Assembly (NCBI GenBank): GCA_016934645.1
Contig: JAFGSL010000156.1
Coordinates: 1 to 10,382, forward strand
Direction of reading: 5' to 3'
Length of the DNA stretch: 10,382 bases
Source: Anaerolineae bacterium
GTDB lineage: Bacteria; Chloroflexota; Anaerolineae; B4-G1; SLSP01
Shown: positions 1 to 5,885 of the stretch, piece after piece
Numbering within the stretch: the stretch's first letter is position 1
Layout of the letters: each line of letters begins with the position of its first letter
Notes under the pieces: generated by a model
Told to the model about the DNA's origin: nothing
What the model saw: only the letters and a program-made list of their open reading frames with translations
The model's database searches: none
Made by a program: the position numbers and the translations under genes

Positions 1-65
1 AGCGCCGTTTCCGCCGTGATCCTGAGCTATATCTGGCGGGACTCGAGGAACTGCTCTCTAGCTGA
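1..65 (+). CDS. C-terminal end of an unidentified plus-strand gene (partial)
   Basis: The frame starting at base 3 is open from the window edge and ends at TGA (63-65), giving a tail reading RRFRRDPELYLAGLEELLSS. This is an amphipathic, Leu/Glu-rich ending typical of a real bacterial C-terminus. The stop lies 14 nt before a strong symmetric terminator hairpin, as expected for a gene converging on the E2 gene from the other side. Only about 20 residues are visible, so the product cannot be named. A competing frame stays open through the hairpin and into the antisense of E2, which argues against that frame. Confidence 0.45.
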   Translation, partial: RRFRRDPELYLAGLEELLSS

Positions 66-79
66 TTTTGCTACCATAG

Positions 80-116
80 AAAAAAACGAATGGGCCGTTG
101 GCCCATTCGTTTTTTT
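80..116. terminator. Bidirectional rho-independent terminator
   Basis: This is a perfect 17-bp inverted repeat. The left arm (80-96) is seven A followed by CGAATGGGCC, the loop is GTT (97-99), and the right arm (100-116) is GGCCCATTCG followed by seven T. Read on either strand it gives a G+C-rich stem with an A-tract before and a T-tract after. It sits 18 nt beyond the E2 stop on the minus strand and 14 nt beyond the partial plus-strand gene, so it can end transcription from both sides. Confidence 0.9.
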
Positions 117-134
117 GTTAGTATCCGTGGTCGG

Positions 135-1541
135 CTACACCCACATCAAATCCGGATCCTCGACCAACTGCGTCATGTACTGCAAGAAGCGTGCCGCCGG
201 GCCGCCATCGACCAGACGGTGATCGAAGGTTAGGCTCAGCCATAGCATCTTGCGGATGCAGATTTCACCGTTAAAGACCGCCGGCTTCTCCTGGATGCGC
301 CCCACACCGAGGATGGCGATTTCGGGCAGGTTGATGATTGGCGTGAAGGCGTCGATGTCGAACATCCCCAGGTTGGTGATGGTGAACGTCCCACCGACCA
401 ACTCATCGGGCAGCACTTTGCCCGCGCGCGTGCGCTGCACCAGATCGTTCGTCGCGCGGGCGATATCCAGTAAACCTTTGTGATCCACATCGCGTACCAC
501 CGGTACAATCAAGCCGCGCCCGGTATCCATCGCCAATGAAATGTTGACCTCGTCCAATTGGCGGATCACGCCCGCAGCTTCATCCAGCCGCGCGTTGACG
601 GCGGGGAACTTACGCAACGCTTTTGCTGAGATGACCATCAGCAAATCATTGTAGCTGATGTTGAAGCCAAGTTCCTTGGCAAAACGTGCCTTGAATTTCT
701 CGCGCAATGCGGCGAACGCAGTCGCATCCACCTCCACGGTGAGTGTTGTCTCCGCGGTGGTGACGTGGCTCGCGTGCATCCGCTGCGCGATGATGGCACG
801 CACGCCGCTCATCGGCGTTTCCGCAAGCGTTTTCTCCTGAACAGCGGGGGCTGCCGGAACAGGCGCAACTAACACTGACTCGCCGACTATCTGACTACGC
901 GACTCCTTGCCTACCTGACTCGCTCTCTCCACATCCGACTTCATCACGCACCCGGCAGAACCGGTTCCCGCGACGGTACGCACGTCCACGCCCAGGCTTT
1001 CCGCCAGACGGCGCGCTACCGGCGTCACTTTGGGCGCCGCCGCGAGGTAAGCCGCGACATCCTTCTCCACAATCCGTCCGTTCGGCCCGCTACCGACGAT
1101 CTCTGTCAGGTCTACGCCCTCCGCTTTGGCCAGTTTCCGTGCGCGGGGAGAGGCGAAGAGCCGAGTGGGAATATCAGAGGGTGGGAGTATGGGAGCGGTT
1201 GAGGGCGGGAGAGCGGAAGGCTCGCTGATCTGCTGATCTGTTGATTTGGTGCCACCTTCGGTGGCCATTTGCTCAGTCGCTGATTCAAGCGGCTCATCCA
1301 CCGCGTCCGTCATCCGCGCGATCACCGCCAGGACGGGGACGCGCTCGCCGGCAGGCGCCAGAATCTCACGCAGAAAGCCCTCAGCCGATGCCTCGACTTC
1401 GAGCACCGCCTTGTCCGTCTCTACCGAGAACAGCACATCGCCACGCTTCACCGGCTCGCCGACGGCCTTCAGCCACTCGACGATAACGCCGTCATTCATG
1501 GTTTCGCCCAACATGGGCAAGATAATTTCATTGACTGCCAT
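135..1541 (-). CDS. Dihydrolipoamide acyltransferase (E2) of a 2-oxoacid dehydrogenase complex
   Basis: This 468-residue E2 core subunit passes the acyl group from E1 to CoA through a swinging lipoyl arm. An N-terminal lipoyl domain (about 1-80) carries the lipoylated lysine K44 in ETDKAVLEVEA. A linker (99-127) follows, then a canonical peripheral-subunit-binding domain (about 128-168, GSGPNGRI with R156). A second, degenerate copy (about 171-207) has GTGSAGCVM with C198 where Arg is usual. After another linker (about 205-225) comes the acyltransferase domain (about 242-468) with TFTITNLGMF, and DHRLVDG at 440-446 supplying the catalytic His and Asp. The start is ATG with AAGGAG 7 nt upstream. 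It lies 96 nt after the E1 stop, so E1 and E2 are very probably co-transcribed. The acyl substrate (pyruvate, branched-chain or acetoin-derived) cannot be decided from sequence alone. Confidence 0.95.
   Translation of the reverse strand: MAVNEIILPMLGETMNDGVIVEWLKAVGEPVKRGDVLFSVETDKAVLEVEASAEGFLREILAPAGERVPVLAVIARMTDAVDEPLESATEQMATEGGTKSTDQQISEPSALPPSTAPILPPSDIPTRLFASPRARKLAKAEGVDLTEIVGSGPNGRIVEKDVAAYLAAAPKVTPVARRLAESLGVDVRTVAGTGSAGCVMKSDVERASQVGKESRSQIVGESVLVAPVPAAPAVQEKTLAETPMSGVRAIIAQRMHASHVTTAETTLTVEVDATAFAALREKFKARFAKELGFNISYNDLLMVISAKALRKFPAVNARLDEAAGVIRQLDEVNISLAMDTGRGLIVPVVRDVDHKGLLDIARATNDLVQRTRAGKVLPDELVGGTFTITNLGMFDIDAFTPIINLPEIAILGVGRIQEKPAVFNGEICIRKMLWLSLTFDHRLVDGGPAARFLQYMTQLVEDPDLMWV
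875..929. repeat. Short-repeat-like DNA in the second E2 linker
   Basis: The plus strand shows recurring CTGACT/CGACT blocks separated by a few bases (CTGACTCGC, CGACTAT, CTGACTACG, CGACTCC, CTGACTCGC). The stretch encodes E2 residues of about 205-223, the linker between the second subunit-binding domain and the catalytic domain. The pattern is degenerate and no exact copy exceeds about 9 bp. Confidence 0.5.
1161..1246. repeat. Short-repeat-like DNA in the first E2 linker
   Basis: On the plus strand GGGAGTATGGGAG (1183-1195) closely resembles the GGAGTATGGAG units in the E1-E2 spacer. It is followed by further GGGCGGGAGAG-type purine units and then by CTGATCTG CTGATCTG TTGATTT-like units (1224-1246). 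The region encodes E2 residues of about 99-127, the Ser/Pro-rich linker between the lipoyl domain and the first subunit-binding domain. Confidence 0.5.
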
Positions 1542-1548
1542 AGGTATT

Positions 1549-1554
1549 CTCCTT
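1549..1554 (-). promoter_or_regulatory. Shine-Dalgarno of E2, with a complementary repeat unit next to it
   Basis: AAGGAG on the minus strand lies 7 nt before the E2 ATG. Five nt upstream in the mRNA (1565-1560) is CTCCTT, its perfect complement, supplied by the adjoining heptad array. A 6-bp hairpin with loop ACTTC could hide this ribosome-binding site. Confidence 0.75.
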
Positions 1555-1633
1555 GAAGTAAGGAGTAAGGAGTAAGAAGTAAGGAGTAGGGATTGAGCAC
1601 ATCCCTTATTCCATATTCCCTACTCCATACTCC
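1555..1633. repeat. Inverted pair of heptad-repeat arrays in the E1-E2 spacer
   Basis: The left array (1555-1593) reads GAAGTAA, GGAGTAA, GGAGTAA, GAAGTAA, GGAGTAG, then GGAT. The right array (1601-1633), reverse complemented, reads GGAGTAT, GGAGTAG, GGAATAT, GGAATAA, then GGGAT. A 7-nt loop (1594-1600) separates them. Four heptads per arm match at 21 of 28 positions with one bulge, so the spacer can fold into an imperfect long hairpin. The arrays fill almost the whole spacer between the E1 stop (1638) and the E2 Shine-Dalgarno. They resemble the short tandemly repeated heptamers known from cyanobacteria and other phyla. Confidence 0.85.
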
Positions 1634-1637
1634 ATGA

Positions 1638-3704
1638 TTACAATACCTTGCGGATGCCCGCAATGATCGCATCCACAGTGGGCACCATCGCATTCTCCAG
1701 CGACTCGCTCATCGGCACCGGCACGTCTGCGCCCGTCACCCGTACGATGGGTGCATCGAGCCAATCGAACAGCTCTTCCTGGATGCGCGCCGCCAACTCG
1801 CTGACAAACGAGTTGGTGCGATACGCCTCAGTGACGCCGACCACGCGCCCGGTCTTCTTGACGGACGCAGCGATGGTATCCATATCCAGCGGTTTGAGCG
1901 TGCGCAGGTCGATCACCTCCACGCTGACACCCTCCTCCGCCAGCTTCTCAGCCGCTTGCAGGGAACGCAACACCATCTGCGAGTAGGTAATTACAGTAAC
2001 GTCGGTGCCCTCGCGCTTCACGTCGGCGACGCCGAGTGGGATGATGTAATCCTCTTCGGGAACCAGCCCCTCGGTGCCGTAGAGCATCTTGTGTTCGATG
2101 AACATCACGGGATTATCGTCACGGATGGCGGCCTTGAGCAGGCCTTTCGCGTCGTAGGGCGTCGCGGGCATCACCACGTAAATGCCGGGGAAGTGCGTCC
2201 ACAGCGATTCGAGGCTCTGCGAGTGATGCGCCGCGATGCCGCGCCCCGCCCCACCCTCGGTACGGATCACCATCGGCACTTTGGTCTTGCCGCCGAACAT
2301 ATAGCGATTCTTCGCGCCCTGGTTGGCGATCTGATCCATCGCCAGCGGGGTGAAGTCGACATACATAATCTCGGCGACGGGCCGCATTCCGCACATCGCC
2401 GCGCCCACCGCCGAACCACCGATGGTTGCCTCAGAGATGGGCGTATCGCGCACCCGCTCCGCGCCGAACTCCTCGAACAGCCCGCGCGTCGCGCCATACG
2501 CACCGCCGTACAGACCGATGTCCTCGCCCATCAAGAACACCTGGGGATCACGCACCATCTCCTCACGCATCGCGTCTCGGACGGCTTCCCAGTAGCGCAT
2601 CTTTTTGACGCCAGGGCCGCCGCTGCGGACTTTCTCGCGCAGTTCCTTATCGCGCCCCATGTCGGCATCCGTCCACGGCGAAGGCGCATAGACGTAGAGT
2701 TCCAACTCTTCGACGGGCGGCATGGGCGAACCGAGCGCAAAGTCGGTCGCCACCTGGATTTCACCCATGACTTTGGCCTCAACCGCGTCGATCTCTTCTT
2801 CGGTCGCCACACCCGCTGCGACCAGTTGCGCAGCGAAATTCGGGATGGGATCGCGTTCTTTCCAGGCCGCTTCCTCTTCCTTGGTGCGATAGGCGCGCGG
2901 GTCGGAGCGGGAGTGCCCGTACCAGCGATAGGTCTGGCACTCAAGCAGGAACGGCCCATTGCCGCTGCGCACGTGTTCGATAGCGTCAGCAACGGCTTTG
3001 CGAACGGTCAACACATCCATGCCGTCGACAATATCGTAAGGGATGTTATAAGCCGCGCCGCGCGTCGCAATGGCGGGCGTACACGTCGAGCACGACAGCG
3101 GCACCGACATCCCATACAGGTTGTTCTCGATAATATAGACCACCGGCAGTTGCCACAGCGACGCCAGGTTCAGCGATTCGTGGAAGTTACCGGTATTCGA
3201 TGCGCCGTCGCCGAAGAAGCACAGCACCACGCGCCCCGTCCCCTGCATCTTCTGCGCCAAGCCTGCACCTGTCGCTACCGGAAGGTTGCCGCCAACGATG
3301 CCCGTCGCGCCCAGGTTGCCGTGTTCCACGTCGGCGATGTGCATCGAGCCGCCGCGCCCGCCGCAGTAGCCAGTAGAGCGCCCGCACAACTCGGCCATCA
3401 TCTTGTTGTAGTGCGTCTGGCGTTCTTCGTCGGTGGTGTTCAACACCGCGCCGCGCGCGTGACAGTGCCCGTGCCCGCGATGCGTGCTGGTGATGAGATC
3501 ATCCTCACGCAGGGTCGACATCGCGCCAACGGCGACCGCTTCTTGACCTGCGTAAAGGTGCGAGGCCCCGCGGATGAGATTCTTGCCCAACAAGTCGTAG
3601 ACCGTATCCTCGAACATGCGGATTTCCCACATTTGCTGCAACATATCGAGGGCCTGATCTTTCTTCAGGTTGTGCTCTTCCAAAATACCCGTATCCTTAG
3701 CCAT
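1638..3704 (-). CDS. Fused E1 alpha/beta subunit of a thiamine-diphosphate 2-oxoacid dehydrogenase
   Basis: This 688-residue protein joins both E1 subunits in one chain. It decarboxylates a 2-oxoacid (or cleaves acetoin) using thiamine diphosphate and acylates the E2 lipoyl arm. The alpha half (about 15-325) has HLYAGQEA, THRGHGH (74-80), the ThDP/Mg motif from GDG (165-167) to ENN (193-195), and the YGHSRSDP loop (262-269). A linker (about 325-365) follows. The beta half (about 368-688) has LMGEDIG with E394, DTPISEATIGG (420-430), GMRPVAEIM, and HHSQSLES (493-500), the region of the active-site His. GAGG on the minus strand lies 5 nt before the ATG. The reading frame is continuous across the junction, with no sign of frameshift. 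The alpha half resembles PDH and acetoin-dehydrogenase types. Substrate is unproven. Confidence 0.94.
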   Translation of the reverse strand: MAKDTGILEEHNLKKDQALDMLQQMWEIRMFEDTVYDLLGKNLIRGASHLYAGQEAVAVGAMSTLREDDLITSTHRGHGHCHARGAVLNTTDEERQTHYNKMMAELCGRSTGYCGGRGGSMHIADVEHGNLGATGIVGGNLPVATGAGLAQKMQGTGRVVLCFFGDGASNTGNFHESLNLASLWQLPVVYIIENNLYGMSVPLSCSTCTPAIATRGAAYNIPYDIVDGMDVLTVRKAVADAIEHVRSGNGPFLLECQTYRWYGHSRSDPRAYRTKEEEAAWKERDPIPNFAAQLVAAGVATEEEIDAVEAKVMGEIQVATDFALGSPMPPVEELELYVYAPSPWTDADMGRDKELREKVRSGGPGVKKMRYWEAVRDAMREEMVRDPQVFLMGEDIGLYGGAYGATRGLFEEFGAERVRDTPISEATIGGSAVGAAMCGMRPVAEIMYVDFTPLAMDQIANQGAKNRYMFGGKTKVPMVIRTEGGAGRGIAAHHSQSLESLWTHFPGIYVVMPATPYDAKGLLKAAIRDDNPVMFIEHKMLYGTEGLVPEEDYIIPLGVADVKREGTDVTVITYSQMVLRSLQAAEKLAEEGVSVEVIDLRTLKPLDMDTIAASVKKTGRVVGVTEAYRTNSFVSELAARIQEELFDWLDAPIVRVTGADVPVPMSESLENAMVPTVDAIIAGIRKVL

Positions 3705-3733
3705 ACTTACCTCACTTTGTTATTTTTTTAGCG

Positions 3734-3754
3734 GTCAGCTTTCAGCCTTCAGCT
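3734..3754. repeat. AGCTGAA heptad repeat overlapping the transporter stop codon
   Basis: On the minus strand three consecutive heptads read AGCTGAA, GGCTGAA and AGCTGAC. The first two encode the last residues of the MFS transporter and its TGA stop (3744-3742). The array continues into the 37-nt spacer before E1. Confidence 0.7.
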
Positions 3755-5016
3755 ACTTGTTCCAACTTCATCAAACCCCTCGCATTCCGCCCATAGATCC
3801 ATACGAGCGGTAACAAAAGCAGGTTCAAAAGCCCTAGCGCGCTGCGCACGCCGAAGCGGTCGCCGAACGCCCCCAATCCCGTACTGCTACCAAGCGTGCC
3901 CACCATCCCCGTCTGGCTGCTCATCGAAATCACCGTGGCGCGGACTTTGGAGGGGATATTCAGATTCAGCCACGCTTCGGTGATGGGCTGCCCAAGTTCC
4001 TGTAACCCGCTCACCAGCACCCACAGCACCAGCGTCAATCCAAAATGACCCGTGAAGGCAAAGATGCACAACGCCACCAACATCACGCTGTGAATGACGA
4101 GCAACGCCCCGGCAGGCGCGCCGCTTTTATCCAGTTGCACCCGGCGGCGTATCACTTCCGCGCCCAACAAGCAAAACAGCCCTTGCAGCATCTCCAAAAT
4201 CCCGAACCATACATTGTCTTTGAGCGCACCCAACAACGGCAGCGTGAGGGTCGGCAAAGCAAAGCTTTGCAGGACGTGCGCCCGTGAGAACTTGTAGAAG
4301 CCATCGAAAAACGCGGCGCTCAACAGTTGCGCGATAAACAACGCTTGCAGGATACGAGACCCACGCACGAGTTGCATCCCATCAGCAAAGATGGCGAAGG
4401 AGGCTTTCAGCGGGTCAAGGAACACTTTGCCGCCCGGCTTTATGGTCACCGTCCTTTGAAAGTTCGTCTCTGGCATGAAGAGCACCAGGAAGATCGTCAG
4501 CACAAACCATAACGCGCCGCCCAGGATAATCGGGGCCTGGTAATTCAGCAAGGCAGCCATCGCGATGCTCAAGAGCACGCCCGCCCAATGCGCAGGCGTC
4601 GCAACCTGCCGCCCGCGCAAAAAGACCTTGCCCACGGCAGCCTCACCCACCTCGTCTGTGATCCATGCCTGGAGCGCGCCACTGACACACGTATCGCCGA
4701 TAGCCTCGATAAAGCCGCCCAACAGCGCGACCGCAAAGAGCGGAAAGGTCCCCATCAAGACGTATGTGAGGCCGATGAACACGCCCCCAACGATGACGCT
4801 CAAGCGGCGCGAATACACATCCGCCAAAACACCGGTAGGAATCTCCAGAACAAAGTTCGAAATTGTGATCACGATGTAGAGGATCGATACCTCGACAAGG
4901 CTCAATCCCATCACGGTATAGAGAAGCACCCAGATGCTGGTAAAGATCAGACCACTGTTGAACTCCCATACGGCGGTGCGGATGTAGTAAATGAGGTCAG
5001 CGGGGAGTTTTTTCAA
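3742..5016 (-). CDS. Major facilitator superfamily (MFS) transporter
   Basis: This 424-residue integral membrane protein has about twelve hydrophobic segments, a usual MFS length. The clearest lie near 22-44, 46-62, 74-94, 97-115, 143-160, 163-182, 224-240, 268-287, 304-322, 327-345 and 392-408. The loop after the second helix, GVLADVYSRR (62-71), fits MFS motif A. The family moves small solutes or drugs using an ion gradient. The substrate is not recognisable here. The start is TTG at 5016, 1 nt after the regulator's TAG stop. The frame is closed by a TGA 12 nt upstream and offers no ATG or GTG there, so translational coupling to the regulator is likely. The last codons and the stop lie within a heptad repeat. 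Context suggests the DeoR protein controls it and that the cargo is linked to that regulator's ligand. Confidence 0.88.
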   Translation of the reverse strand: MKKLPADLIYYIRTAVWEFNSGLIFTSIWVLLYTVMGLSLVEVSILYIVITISNFVLEIPTGVLADVYSRRLSVIVGGVFIGLTYVLMGTFPLFAVALLGGFIEAIGDTCVSGALQAWITDEVGEAAVGKVFLRGRQVATPAHWAGVLLSIAMAALLNYQAPIILGGALWFVLTIFLVLFMPETNFQRTVTIKPGGKVFLDPLKASFAIFADGMQLVRGSRILQALFIAQLLSAAFFDGFYKFSRAHVLQSFALPTLTLPLLGALKDNVWFGILEMLQGLFCLLGAEVIRRRVQLDKSGAPAGALLVIHSVMLVALCIFAFTGHFGLTLVLWVLVSGLQELGQPITEAWLNLNIPSKVRATVISMSSQTGMVGTLGSSTGLGAFGDRFGVRSALGLLNLLLLPLVWIYGRNARGLMKLEQVAEG

Positions 5017-5017
5017 A

Positions 5018-5779
5018 CTACACCACCATCACATCCACACCCAACCGACGCACTTGCTCAACGAGGTCGGCAGGCGCCTGATCGTCAGTGATGATGGCAT
5101 TCACATCCTCCAGGCTTGCGTATGACGTCACCCCAACGCGATCCCACTTGGACGCATCCAACACGACGATCACCTTGTGGCACATCTCTACCAACGGGCG
5201 CTTGATCTCCGACTCCGGCGCACTGACATCGGTCAGCCCGGCATCTAGGCTCAATCCATACGTGCCGAAAAATCCTTTTTGGATATGATACTTTTCCAGG
5301 AAGGTCAAGCCAGCGGGATCGATGAGGGATACGGTGTCGTGGTGTAGCGATCCACCCGGCATCACAACCGCAATATTGGGAAGGCCCAACATCTCCTGTG
5401 CGATGACCAGGCTGTTGGTGATGATTGTCAGGTCACGCCGCTGCTTGAGCTGTTGAGCGACAACGAGCGCGGTGCTGCTGCTGTCGAGAAAAACGGCCTC
5501 ACCGTCGGCGACGAGTGCCGCGCCCGCCACGCCGATACGCTGCTTTTCGGAGATGTGCTGCTGGCGCCGTTGGAGTAACGAAAGTTCTTGCAGGCTGTAA
5601 GTGGCAGAAATCGCACCGCCATAGGTGCGGACAATCAAGCCACTCTCTGCGAGAGATTGGAGGTCGGCGCGGATGGTCACTTCGGAGACGCTGAACTGTG
5701 CACTGAGATCAGCCACAGCAACACGCCCGTGGGTATTGACTAATGTGAGGATTTCTTGCCGCCGCTCTTCGAGATACAC
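5018..5779 (-). CDS. DeoR-family transcriptional regulator
   Basis: From the GTG at 5779 this is a 253-residue DeoR-type repressor, the family's normal size. It opens with MYLEERRQEILTLVNTHGRV. A winged helix-turn-helix (about 18-56) contains LSAQFSVSEVTIRADL and ends in RTYGGA. The C-terminal sugar-phosphate-binding domain (about 75-235) has FLDSSSTA (97-104), TNSL (121-124), PGG (141-143), KGFFGTYGL (168-176) and DASKW (208-212). An in-frame TTG at 5827 would add 16 residues. It lies upstream of the -10 element of the best promoter and so would not be in that transcript, hence my choice of GTG. Family members sense phosphorylated sugars and repress neighbouring sugar genes. Here the next genes are the transporter, E1 and E2. 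The specific ligand is unknown. Confidence 0.92.
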   Translation of the reverse strand: MYLEERRQEILTLVNTHGRVAVADLSAQFSVSEVTIRADLQSLAESGLIVRTYGGAISATYSLQELSLLQRRQQHISEKQRIGVAGAALVADGEAVFLDSSSTALVVAQQLKQRRDLTIITNSLVIAQEMLGLPNIAVVMPGGSLHHDTVSLIDPAGLTFLEKYHIQKGFFGTYGLSLDAGLTDVSAPESEIKRPLVEMCHKVIVVLDASKWDRVGVTSYASLEDVNAIITDDQAPADLVEQVRRLGVDVMVV

Positions 5780-5792
5780 GCCTGACTTAGCC

Positions 5793-5815
5793 TTCGTTTG
5801 CTTTCGGTTTCTTTC
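5793..5815. promoter_or_regulatory. Candidate DeoR-type operator (iterated TTTC/TTTG units)
   Basis: On the plus strand TTTG (5797-5800), TTTC (5802-5805), TTTC (5808-5811) and TTTC (5812-5815) follow each other at 4-6 bp intervals. Iterated TTTC units are typical of operators of several DeoR-family regulators. The site covers the region just after the -10 element and the predicted transcription start, a position suited to autorepression. This is an inference from pattern and position. Confidence 0.45.
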
Positions 5816-5843
5816 ATTGTAAAGCAAAAGCGGCGGAAGTCAA
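5816..5843 (-). promoter_or_regulatory. Sigma70-type promoter of the deoR-transporter-E1-E2 unit
   Basis: On the minus strand the -35 element is TTGACT (5843-5838), followed by a 16-bp spacer and a -10 element TACAAT (5821-5816). Both hexamers differ from consensus at one base. The predicted start, near 5808, gives a leader of about 30 nt to the GTG at 5779. The -35 element touches the foot of the upstream hairpin. Confidence 0.7.
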
Positions 5844-5876
5844 ACCCTAAGGGTCTTTGAGACCCTTAGGGTTTTT
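5842..5876. terminator. Hairpin terminator downstream of the HerA-like ATPase gene
   Basis: A perfect 15-bp inverted repeat has arms AAACCCTAAGGGTCT (5842-5856) and AGACCCTTAGGGTTT (5860-5874) with loop TTG. It lies 9 nt beyond the ATPase stop on the minus strand. On that strand the stem ends in only three T, so it may terminate weakly. On the plus strand it is followed by five T. It separates the ATPase gene from the deoR promoter. Confidence 0.7.
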
Positions 5877-5885
5877 ACACGCCAG

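Noticed and set aside
16..222. 68-codon plus-strand frame starting at GTG
   Set aside because: It runs through the terminator hairpin and into the antisense of E2. The frame ending at 65 is the better gene tail.
1555..1633. Heptad arrays considered as a mobile-element end or attachment site
   Set aside because: No transposase, target-site duplication or tRNA is nearby, and the same heptad type recurs in another spacer, which fits short tandem repeats.
1956..3731. 591-codon open frame on the plus strand
   Set aside because: It is wholly antisense to the E1 gene, whose every motif is recognisable. The translation is rich in His, Arg and Asp without domain features, and it has no ribosome-binding site. 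It is a codon-bias shadow.
3705..3741. T-rich stretch after the transporter considered as a terminator
   Set aside because: On the minus strand it reads as an A-tract, not a T-tract, and no stable stem precedes it, so it should not stop transcription toward E1.
5780..5827. TTG-initiated 16-residue N-terminal extension of the DeoR regulator
   Set aside because: The best promoter would start transcription downstream of this TTG, the extension is outside the usual family start, and the region carries operator-like repeats.
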